Source of the DNA: a virus
Reading direction: 5' to 3' (one strand)
Virus record (IMG/VR): IMGVR_UViG_3300042890_001870
Span: 1 to 22,366 of that record
Length of the DNA: 22,366 bases
Shown: positions 1 to 7,430 of the stretch, one piece after another
How the letters are laid out: each line of letters starts with the position of its first letter
How positions within the stretch are numbered: position 1 is the stretch's first letter
Program-made: the position numbers and the translations under genes
The notes under the pieces: model-generated
Told to the model about the DNA's origin: nothing
Seen by the model: only the letters and a program-made list of their open reading frames with translations
Database searches by the model: none

Positions 1-17
1 TTTAATATAATTTTGTA

Positions 18-2870
18 TTATATGTTATTGAAAGATGCACCAGTATTCATGATAACAAATTCAACTTGAATGAATTCCAATGCTCTAGTTGGTTTCAAGA
101 AGATTTGACCAGTTAATTGGTTTTTATCAAAGTCTTCTGGGTCACTTGAAAGAACAACACGGAAATCTGTTAAACCTCTTTGAGTTCTAATGTTATCCAA
201 AATAGGGTTAACTTGACTTAAGAATTGGTTTCTAACAACTGAATCGTTTTGTTCAAACAATAATCTGATACCAACAGCAGAAATAAGTTTTCTTGCTTGT
301 AAAAGAAGTCTTCTAACATTGATTCTGTTAAGAGCAGTTTCTTTAACTTGAAGTGTTTTATTACCCCAAATCTTAATACCATCTGATGCGAAAGTAGCGA
401 TTGGGTTGATTCTATTCTCATAAAGAATATCTCTACCAGCAAGTGTAAGCTTAGCTCTAGCTTGAATAGCATCAACATCACCACGTTGGATACCAGCAAC
501 GGCAAACCATGGGTAAGAAACGTTATCTGTTATTGCTATGTTTCTTACAACATCACGTGTTGGTGGAACAAAAATAAGTACATTGTTCTCAGCATCGTTG
601 ATTTGTATCCATGGCCAATATGTACAAGAATAGTTACTATCAAAATTACCATCTAAATTACCAACAACATCTTCTGGTGATAAAATAGTTCCAGATGAAT
701 CAGTATCTGGTGTTGTCATGATGTATAATGAATCAGCTCTATCTACCTCAACCATTTCAATTGCAGCTTCGATTAAGTTTGTGTTATCAAAGTTATCAAT
801 ACCTGGTGTTGCAAATACGTTAATATTAACAGCTTCTGGGTTTTTAAATGTCCAAATACCTTCCAAGTATGCATAGTAATCAGAGTTAATTCCTCTATCA
901 CCATTAGAAAGATTTCTATTTTTGAAAGTCATCCCATTAGCTAAACCAGCAGCACCATAAGTACCATTAATTGTATATCTATCAGTATTACTTCTTCTAG
1001 TTCTGTAAATATCCCATCCATCAAAACCACCAAATGGTACAAATGTAAATTTACGAGCATAAAGCTGTTCGTAAGGACCATTAATTAATCCAGATTCAGT
1101 TCTAAATTCCCAATCACCAGTATCAAATTTAAATATTGGGCTATAAGTAGCACCAGAACTATTAATAGGAATAGTAACATTATCAATAGTTACACCAGTA
1201 GCGTTAATATCCATGTGGAAACCATCAGTTAAACCAGTCCAAGCATTTGGAGTTGTAGTTTGAGGGATACCTTTATAATCAAAGAAATCAGCATCAATAC
1301 CTACAGTCTCAGATAAACCTAAATAGAATTTACGTTTGTTTTCAAAAGCACTATAAGTTTGTTTATACATAACACTTGGGTCAACAACACCAGTATTTGA
1401 ATTAGTTTGGTAATCTCTAATAGGATAACCAACAAATCCAGCTGGGAATGCATCGTTAGTGTTAGTAGTGTCATCCATTTCAATCAATACATATGATGAT
1501 TTAGAAACATATACACCATCAAGCGTACCAATTTTTCTACCAATATAACTTGCAGATGTTTTATCCATAACACATTTTGAATATACTTCTAAAATAACTG
1601 GTTGTGCATCTGTATCGTAGAAACTTCTAATTTGAACATCAAACTCTTTTGTATCTGGTTTAATATTAACAATAGAAATTTTAAATTGCTCATTAGCAGC
1701 ATTACCATCAGAAATAGTTGTGAATCTAAATAATCTCAACACTTTATTACCACGTAACTCAGAAACAGTCCATGGGGTCATAGCTGGTTGGTATTCTTGT
1801 AAATAATCACTGAAATCTTGACCGTAAGCGATTAAACTTTGTTTAATTCCTCTAATTTTACCAGCAACATTTTCTACTTTAAATAAGTTATCAAATAATT
1901 CTTCAACAAATAATGCAGTATTACCATCATCATTTCTTCTACCTAATACTTTACTAATATAATTAGTTTTTGTTTTATCAAATGATAATGAATAATCAAA
2001 AGCACCTTGTGTTGTTGATGTACCACTAATTGCGAATGCACCAATAGGATTAGATACCGAAGTTAAAACACTAGAATCAAATCCAATGTTAGTTGAACCA
2101 GTAACTTCAAATGACGGTAATTGTGTAGTTAAATCTACAGTACCTCTAGAACGTATCAAAGCAATTACTTGGTTTTCAACATCACTATAAGACGTTGCTG
2201 AATAAGTAATTACAGTACCAGTTGTAGTACCCGTAATAACACCAGTACCATGTGTTAAAATATTAGTAGCATCAACAAATAAATTAAATGATGCACCAAT
2301 AAAATTAGAACCAGTTTTATAGTATGTTGAAGCAACATTAACTGTTGAACCAGTTACAGCATTTCCTAAGAATGCTAATTGTGTTGATAGTAAACCATTA
2401 TTGATAAGTGTTTGAACTGTTGGTTCTGAAGATACAAGTGTTACCACAGTACCAGCAGATGTTGCAGTATAACTAATCAATGGTGAATATGTAGTACCAG
2501 AATCTGTTACTACCAATGTTGATGCATCCATAGCTGCATCTAATGTTATACCCCACGCTAAACCAGCATCAAAACCAGAAAAACCTAATACTCTAGTTAC
2601 GAATAATTGGTTTGATTTTGATAAATATGATTTTGCAACGTAAGGTAATTCATATTTTGGAGCACCATTATCTTTTACAATAGTAGCATCTAAACCACCA
2701 AAGAATGATTGGAACTCTCCATAATTACTTATGAAAATTGGTTGGAACGCTGGACCAATAGTAGTTTCTCCAACTAACCCAAGCGTTGTAACACCAACGT
2801 TACGTGTTATAAAAGTTAAATCTCTTTCTGATGTGTAAACACCTGGACTAACGAAAACTTGATTTGCCAT
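18..2870 (-). CDS. Contractile tail sheath protein (T4 gp18-like), enlarged
   Basis: Polymerises around the tail tube and contracts to drive the tube through the host envelope. The N-terminus carries the sheath signature FVSPGVYTSERDLTF followed by GLVGETTIGPAFQPIF. The conserved C-terminal part begins near residue 786 (YPWFAVAGIQRGD) and runs through an Asn/Arg-rich helical stretch to FDKNQLTGQIFLKPTRALEF near residues 905-925, typical of sheath subunits. The product is 950 residues against about 660 for T4 gp18. The extra length lies in a Thr/Ser/Gly-rich stretch, roughly residues 105-290, and further middle insertions, probably domains exposed on the tail surface. The start is an ATG with no Shine-Dalgarno sequence, preceded about 45 bases upstream by the AT-rich motif at 2911-2924. 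The stop is TAA. Identification as sheath is firm; the role of the inserted domains is inferred. Confidence 0.93.
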   Translation of the reverse strand: MANQVFVSPGVYTSERDLTFITRNVGVTTLGLVGETTIGPAFQPIFISNYGEFQSFFGGLDATIVKDNGAPKYELPYVAKSYLSKSNQLFVTRVLGFSGFDAGLAWGITLDAAMDASTLVVTDSGTTYSPLISYTATSAGTVVTLVSSEPTVQTLINNGLLSTQLAFLGNAVTGSTVNVASTYYKTGSNFIGASFNLFVDATNILTHGTGVITGTTTGTVITYSATSYSDVENQVIALIRSRGTVDLTTQLPSFEVTGSTNIGFDSSVLTSVSNPIGAFAISGTSTTQGAFDYSLSFDKTKTNYISKVLGRRNDDGNTALFVEELFDNLFKVENVAGKIRGIKQSLIAYGQDFSDYLQEYQPAMTPWTVSELRGNKVLRLFRFTTISDGNAANEQFKISIVNIKPDTKEFDVQIRSFYDTDAQPVILEVYSKCVMDKTSASYIGRKIGTLDGVYVSKSSYVLIEMDDTTNTNDAFPAGFVGYPIRDYQTNSNTGVVDPSVMYKQTYSAFENKRKFYLGLSETVGIDADFFDYKGIPQTTTPNAWTGLTDGFHMDINATGVTIDNVTIPINSSGATYSPIFKFDTGDWEFRTESGLINGPYEQLYARKFTFVPFGGFDGWDIYRTRRSNTDRYTINGTYGAAGLANGMTFKNRNLSNGDRGINSDYYAYLEGIWTFKNPEAVNINVFATPGIDNFDNTNLIEAAIEMVEVDRADSLYIMTTPDTDSSGTILSPEDVVGNLDGNFDSNYSCTYWPWIQINDAENNVLIFVPPTRDVVRNIAITDNVSYPWFAVAGIQRGDVDAIQARAKLTLAGRDILYENRINPIATFASDGIKIWGNKTLQVKETALNRINVRRLLLQARKLISAVGIRLLFEQNDSVVRNQFLSQVNPILDNIRTQRGLTDFRVVLSSDPEDFDKNQLTGQIFLKPTRALEFIQVEFVIMNTGASFNNI

Positions 2871-2910
2871 AGTTTTATTTTTTGTTTTTTTATTATTTAC
2901 TTTATTCGAT

Positions 2911-2924
2911 TTTATTATAAATAT
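2911..2924 (-). promoter_or_regulatory. Candidate late promoter motif for the sheath gene
   Basis: The minus strand reads ATATTTATAATAAA. The 16 bases at 2910-2925 are identical to those at 10900-10915, upstream of the gp14-like gene. Related motifs precede other virion genes in this window. Function as a promoter is inferred from recurrence and position only. Confidence 0.45.
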
Positions 2925-2971
2925 TCAGTTTTTTTCAAAAGTAATCCATATCAAAAAGATATATTTCTTTT

Positions 2972-3002
2972 AGTATGAGTTTTATCATACTTTTATCATA
3001 CT
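2972..3002 (+). promoter_or_regulatory. Operator-like heptamer repeats upstream of the small regulator gene
   Basis: Three copies of one heptamer lie within 31 bases: AGTATGA at 2972-2978 (inverted), TCATACT at 2985-2991, and TCATACT again at 2996-3002. The two direct copies are 11 bases apart, about one helical turn, so both would face the same side of the DNA. Ribbon-helix-helix repressors typically bind arrays of short repeats of this kind, often in front of their own gene. That this is an autoregulatory operator is inference. Confidence 0.4.
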
Positions 3003-3008
3003 TTTATA

Positions 3009-3023
3009 ATATTTATTGTAAAA
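3009..3023 (+). promoter_or_regulatory. AT-rich ATATTTAT motif before the small regulator gene
   Basis: ATATTTATTGTAAAA lies 5 bases before the preferred start codon at 3029. It resembles the motif in front of virion genes. At this distance it could be a promoter with an almost leaderless transcript, or an A/T-rich translation enhancer. Confidence 0.25.
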
Positions 3024-3028
3024 ACCCA

Positions 3029-3196
3029 ATGAAAAGAGATAAAAACTTGAAAATAACAACTAAAACACATCAACTACTTAAAAAGTATTGTGAAGATAAT
3101 GGACTTAAAATGTTTGCATATGTAGAAACATTAATTAAACGAAATTGTATTTTAAAACAAAATAATAACAATGATAACGATATATATGGTGAATAA
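3029..3196 (+). CDS. Small ribbon-helix-helix-like DNA-binding protein
   Basis: A 55-residue, Lys-rich protein. After a short charged start, LKITTKTHQLLKKYCEDNG followed by KMFAYVETLIKRN matches the layout of a ribbon-helix-helix fold: one beta-strand (LKITTK) that would insert in the DNA major groove as a dimer, helix A (THQLLKKYCEDNG) and helix B (FAYVETLIKR). An Asn/Asp-rich tail follows. I chose the ATG at 3029 over the in-frame ATG at 2975 for two reasons: the strand then falls near the N-terminus as in the family, and the longer form would add a hydrophobic segment encoded by the operator-like repeats. The gene is isolated between the divergent sheath gene and the convergent giant fibre gene. 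It may regulate its own promoter or flanking late genes; this is inference. The fold assignment rests on pattern alone. Confidence 0.6.
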   Translation: MKRDKNLKITTKTHQLLKKYCEDNGLKMFAYVETLIKRNCILKQNNNNDNDIYGE

Positions 3197-3240
3197 CATA
3201 CATATTATTTAACCCAGTTTATAAACCATATATATGTTTT
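3195..3240 (+). terminator. Possible terminator after the small regulator gene
   Basis: An 11-base arm at 3195-3205 pairs with 3228-3238 with one mismatch and is followed by a short T run. The 22-base loop itself contains the palindrome GTTTATAAAC at 3217-3226. The stem is AT-rich and weak, and it overlaps the stop of the convergent fibre gene. Confidence 0.3.
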
Positions 3241-6200
3241 TAAGATGATGGATTTGTCGTTATAGTTGTCGTTCCTATGTCTCTTACATATATTCTTAAT
3301 GGTGATGGTCTATCAGCACCAGCAACATAGGCTCCAGTTTGCCTACTACCACATCTAACTATATTACCACTAAAATTACATACTGTCATAACATAATATG
3401 AATATATTGTAGATGGTGTTAATCCACTTAATATAAATGAAGCTCTATATGATGCGGAACTACCATCAGCATCTCCATTTATTCTAAACCAACCTTTATC
3501 TGGTGTGGTGGTTGATGCCGTTGTTGAGTGTAAACCTATCATTTGAACAGCAGCACTATTTGTAAATATAATATCCGCTTCAAATATTATTTCAACAACA
3601 CCACTTGATGGTGCTGTAAATGTTGTTTTAGCATATCTATTAGTAGCGTCTGAATTACAATTAATAACTGTAAAATCTGTTGAACTAGCTACAGTGTGTG
3701 TAGCAAGTGTTGAAGCTGTTAATACAGTTATAGCAAGTATTTTACCATTATTTATACCATCACCAGCATATGTTGTTGCACTTAATGTTCCATAAACACT
3801 AGTATTACCAGACACCGTTAATTTATTATTACCAATAGGTTGTGTTAAACCAATAGCTGTGTTACCACTTGCATTTATCACGAAATGAGAAGCATCTCCA
3901 TTGGATATATCTTGTACAACAAATGCATCACCAGCACCATTCTGAATGATTTTAACTAATTCAGATGAACTATTTCCAGAAAATAAAGATTGAGTACCAC
4001 CAGTTATATATATGTTATCACTATATAATGTTGTAGCCGAAATAGTTGTACCGATAAAAGTACCATATACCGTAGTATTACCAGATACGGTTAATTTATC
4101 ACCATTTAATGGTGTTAATAATCCGATAGCTGTATCACCACTAGCATTAATAACGAATGGTGAGGTATCTGGGTTAGTCGAATCTTCAATAATTAAAGCA
4201 TTACCACTACCCAATTGTGTTATCCTAACTAATTCGTTAGATGAATTACCTTGAATTCTAACAAGTCCATTAGTTATATTAGTATTACCATTTACTGTTA
4301 AACCAGTTAATGTATTAAATAATGTGTTAAATGTACCTCCAGTATTATTGGTAAATGTAAATGTATTGTTAGAATAAGTAGCCCCAGTTGTAAATACATC
4401 AGTTGGTAAATTATAATATGTTGTAGCAGATATGGTATTAGCAGTTAACCCACTATTAAATATAGTACCACCAGTTACTGTACCACCACTCAACGGTAAG
4501 TAATAACCATTTAAATTATTAGAAACTGATAAACCAATTTGTTTAGCAACAATAATCACAGATGGTGCTACTGGTCTTGTTGGTGTAGTTAAACCACTAA
4601 AGGTTGTTATTTCAATATATTGACTAGGAGACGAAAAATAAAATTCAACATAGTCATTAGCATTTAATTCGAATATATATGATACAAAAGGTAATTGTAA
4701 CGCACTATTAGATACCATACTTACTATTGATGAACTTCTAGTAACTGGATTACCATTTATACTAGCCCAAATAGTAACATCAGAAGTAGTACCTTGTGTT
4801 TTTTGTATTTGAGCCGAATACCCAATTTCATAAACACCTTTGTTATTAACCTTGATTTGAGAACCATTAACAACACTTATTCCATTAGATAACTCAGTAG
4901 TATTATATGTCCAAACAGTTGGTGTACTAACACCAGTAACTGGTTGTGTTGTTGTGTCTGAGAAGCTACCATAATAGTTAGCAGACATACCACTAGAAGT
5001 TAATCCAGTTACAGTAAATGTACCACCAGTATTATTTGTGAATACAGCACCACCACCATTATAAGTTCCACCAGTTACATATACATCTTTAGGTAAACCA
5101 TAATAAGTTGTAGCTGAAACCGTTGTTGCTGTAAGACCATTTAAAAAAGTCGTTGGACCAGTTACTGTACCACCAGTAAATGTTGAACCACCAGTTGTAC
5201 CACTTACAACATTTCCAGAAGAATCTATTCCTAAATTAGTAATAGATGTACCACTACCAATAGTTTTAATATTCAAAGTAGTAGCCGTAGCACCACCATT
5301 ATTAGCTCTAAAACCGTTTGATTCAAAAGTAGTTCCAGAAATATAACCATCAGCTCTTATAAATGAAGTAACACCATTTGAAGCAGTTTGACCCTCTAAT
5401 AATCTAGTTATATTATCAGCATTCCCAGTACCATTTTTTATAGATAAACCATCAAGAACTGCATTTATAGTTATTTCTGGACTATTAGAATTATCATATG
5501 CTTGTTGTAATGTAGTTGTTGATAAACCACCAGTTCCACCGAAACTTTCACCAAACTTAGAAACAAAAGTGAATTTAGCATAAGCTGGATTGGTTAATGA
5601 TTGTCCATCAGTACCAATATCATTTCTAACTGAAAGTACCCCAATCAATATCCCAGTACTTTCAGCATTAGGATAAGGTATAAATACCTCTGATTGTACC
5701 GCAGCAACAGCGGCATTTAAACTCGTATATACAGTTTGACCATACAACACATTTATAACACCAGTTGGATACATATATATCCTTTGATTAGTAGCTCTAT
5801 CAAGGTTAGCATTACCAATACTAGTAATTACACCACCAACATCATAATTTCTAGGGTCAATAACGGTTACACTAGTTGAAGTACCACCAGTTTGTGTTCT
5901 GTAGTTAAATGAAGCTGGTGTTTTTCCAGTAATAATAACATCATTAGGGCTTAATTGGTTATTATGCCAATTAATACCATTACCCCAAAGAATACCAGCT
6001 GAAGTATTAAAACTTAGATTAGCACCATTTGGTGAAGGTATAATACCTTGATTTATCAACCTTATAGGTGACCATAAATCACGCAAAGATGACATTGGTG
6101 ATACATCATAATCAGCTGTGTTATTTATATTTAATATAGTTGACCTATTTGGATGATTAACCTTACCTAAATATATACTTTCTCTTCTTTGTTGTGGTGT

Positions 6201-7268
6201 AGGAAATATTGTTTGTTGTGTTATAGTTAAACCACTATTAATTAAAATATATGTTGAATCGGCTGTTAAAATATTAGTAACCGATATGTTAGTACCTCCA
6301 GTATAATTAATAGCTAAAACATCTGGCGTTAAAGCATATTCATATGTATTTTTAACAATCCAACCTTTCAATGGTGCAACATTAAAAGTTGTTGTTGATG
6401 CTGTTGTCATTCCAGTAAATTCAAACAAACCAGTAGATAATGTATTTCCTTCCAATACATTTCGTTCTAAATCCGTTAAAGATAATACTGAGTTTTCATT
6501 GTTTATATTAACAAATAATTTACCAGTTGTAACTCCAGTTTGAACCACATAACCAACATTATTTGTTCTTGCTGAAAGTGGAAAAGTTAAAAATTTTGTA
6601 TAATCATCTAACTTACCTGGTATAGTATCAGAAGCAAAAACCAATGAACCAACTGTCACCCCAGTTAATTCAATGTTACTTATAATACCATTTGTTATTA
6701 CTATACCTTCAGAGTTGTTAGGTATTATTTCAGCCGAAACACCAACAATATTAAAACCAGTATTTTTATTAACAGCAAGAGTTACAGATGGTAACCCACT
6801 ATAAGACGATAAAATTTCTAACGCTTTACCTCTAGGAATATCAGTACCACTATTATTGAATACTCTAATATAGTTTTGTTGACCTAAATTAACGGTAACA
6901 CCTTGATTAATTGATGAATTATATGATAATGCTTTTTCAGTATTATCAAAATAAACAGTTCCAGCAACTGTAGCAGCACTAGTTGTTCCAGTGTTAAAAA
7001 TGATATAATCAACTGTATTTATACTTGTTGCAGAGATTGTTGTGGCAGATAAATAAGGTGTGAACAATGTACCAGTCATTGTGTCACCAGTTTTATGAAC
7101 CCTATCCCAACCAATTGGTAATATTGAATTAGCTGTTGTTCCAGATGCGTAAAGGATATTATCAGCTGTGTTTAAAGCTAATTCTCCAAGTAATAAATCA
7201 CCAGCTGATGGTATCTTACCAGCAATATTTGAACGTTTAATTAAAAACGTATTTTTTCTATTTGCCAT
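3240..7268 (-). CDS. Giant modular tail fibre / structural protein (1342 aa)
   Basis: A very long Thr/Gly/Asn/Ser-rich beta protein of the tail fibre type, probably part of the host-recognition apparatus. The N-terminal 45 residues contain GDLLLGELALNTADNILYAS, a short module common at the head of phage fibre proteins and also present, diverged, in the 474-residue fibre at 7431. Residues of about 330-570 form a globular stretch with QRRESIYLGKV and IDPRNYDVGGV. Residues of about 763-911 (starting YYGSFSDTTTQPV, with VYEIGYSAQIQ and WASINGNPV) look like a C1q/TNF-like jelly-roll. Then come two tandem 64-residue repeats (41 of 64 identical) and a separate C-terminal domain of about 140 residues. 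SATTYYGLP-type linkers separate modules. Stop TAA. Fibre role is confident; exact position on the virion is not visible from sequence. Confidence 0.8.
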   Translation of the reverse strand: MANRKNTFLIKRSNIAGKIPSAGDLLLGELALNTADNILYASGTTANSILPIGWDRVHKTGDTMTGTLFTPYLSATTISATSINTVDYIIFNTGTTSAATVAGTVYFDNTEKALSYNSSINQGVTVNLGQQNYIRVFNNSGTDIPRGKALEILSSYSGLPSVTLAVNKNTGFNIVGVSAEIIPNNSEGIVITNGIISNIELTGVTVGSLVFASDTIPGKLDDYTKFLTFPLSARTNNVGYVVQTGVTTGKLFVNINNENSVLSLTDLERNVLEGNTLSTGLFEFTGMTTASTTTFNVAPLKGWIVKNTYEYALTPDVLAINYTGGTNISVTNILTADSTYILINSGLTITQQTIFPTPQQRRESIYLGKVNHPNRSTILNINNTADYDVSPMSSLRDLWSPIRLINQGIIPSPNGANLSFNTSAGILWGNGINWHNNQLSPNDVIITGKTPASFNYRTQTGGTSTSVTVIDPRNYDVGGVITSIGNANLDRATNQRIYMYPTGVINVLYGQTVYTSLNAAVAAVQSEVFIPYPNAESTGILIGVLSVRNDIGTDGQSLTNPAYAKFTFVSKFGESFGGTGGLSTTTLQQAYDNSNSPEITINAVLDGLSIKNGTGNADNITRLLEGQTASNGVTSFIRADGYISGTTFESNGFRANNGGATATTLNIKTIGSGTSITNLGIDSSGNVVSGTTGGSTFTGGTVTGPTTFLNGLTATTVSATTYYGLPKDVYVTGGTYNGGGAVFTNNTGGTFTVTGLTSSGMSANYYGSFSDTTTQPVTGVSTPTVWTYNTTELSNGISVVNGSQIKVNNKGVYEIGYSAQIQKTQGTTSDVTIWASINGNPVTRSSSIVSMVSNSALQLPFVSYIFELNANDYVEFYFSSPSQYIEITTFSGLTTPTRPVAPSVIIVAKQIGLSVSNNLNGYYLPLSGGTVTGGTIFNSGLTANTISATTYYNLPTDVFTTGATYSNNTFTFTNNTGGTFNTLFNTLTGLTVNGNTNITNGLVRIQGNSSNELVRITQLGSGNALIIEDSTNPDTSPFVINASGDTAIGLLTPLNGDKLTVSGNTTVYGTFIGTTISATTLYSDNIYITGGTQSLFSGNSSSELVKIIQNGAGDAFVVQDISNGDASHFVINASGNTAIGLTQPIGNNKLTVSGNTSVYGTLSATTYAGDGINNGKILAITVLTASTLATHTVASSTDFTVINCNSDATNRYAKTTFTAPSSGVVEIIFEADIIFTNSAAVQMIGLHSTTASTTTPDKGWFRINGDADGSSASYRASFILSGLTPSTIYSYYVMTVCNFSGNIVRCGSRQTGAYVAGADRPSPLRIYVRDIGTTTITTNPSS
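3786..3977 (-). repeat. Fibre internal duplication, copy B (64 codons)
   Basis: Encodes the 64 residues from GNSSSELVKIIQ to NTSVYGT. It aligns without gaps to the copy at 4059-4250, with 41 of 64 identical residues by my count. Both copies share FVINASG and KLTVSGNT, the latter a common beta-turn motif of phage fibres. Confidence 0.85.
4059..4250 (-). repeat. Fibre internal duplication, copy A (64 codons)
   Basis: Encodes the 64 residues from GNSSNELVRITQ to NTTVYGT, the upstream partner of the copy at 3786-3977. The two copies have exactly equal length (192 bases), which suggests an in-frame duplication kept under structural constraint. Confidence 0.85.
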
Positions 7269-7326
7269 ATATAATGGTATATCTTAAAAATCTCTATAAA
7301 GAGTTATGTTTTTAGGTTATGTAACC

Positions 7327-7342
7327 TTTATAAAATAAATAT
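7327..7342 (-). promoter_or_regulatory. AT-rich motif upstream of the giant fibre gene
   Basis: The minus strand reads ATATTTATTTTATAAA, a looser version of the motif found before the sheath and gp14-like genes. It directly follows the terminator-like hairpin at 7339-7366, so termination of the upstream gene and initiation of the next one would be juxtaposed. The roughly 60-base leader that follows also holds two small palindromes: AGGTTA-TG-TAACCT at 7314-7327 and a CTCT/AGAG pair near 7292-7303. Confidence 0.3.
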
Positions 7343-7366
7343 GCACAACCATTAGATTGTGCATAT
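7339..7366 (-). terminator. Hairpin, probable terminator of the 474-residue fibre gene
   Basis: A perfect 10-base stem (7339-7348 with 7357-7366) closes an 8-base loop. On the minus strand the hairpin is followed by ATTTATTTTAT, an imperfect U-tract. It lies about 65 bases after the stop of the fibre gene at 7431. The 162-base gap between this gene and the giant fibre gene contains no coding sequence that I can support. Confidence 0.5.
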
Positions 7367-7430
7367 TATAATTATTATATTTTTAAAGTAAATAGTTTTT
7401 TGACATAACTAATTAATAATCAGTTAGTTA

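Noticed and set aside
2975-3028. Longer 73-residue form of the small regulator, starting at 2975
   Set aside because: The added 18 residues are hydrophobic, are encoded by the heptamer repeats, and would put the DNA-binding strand far from the N-terminus. The start at 3029 fits the family better.
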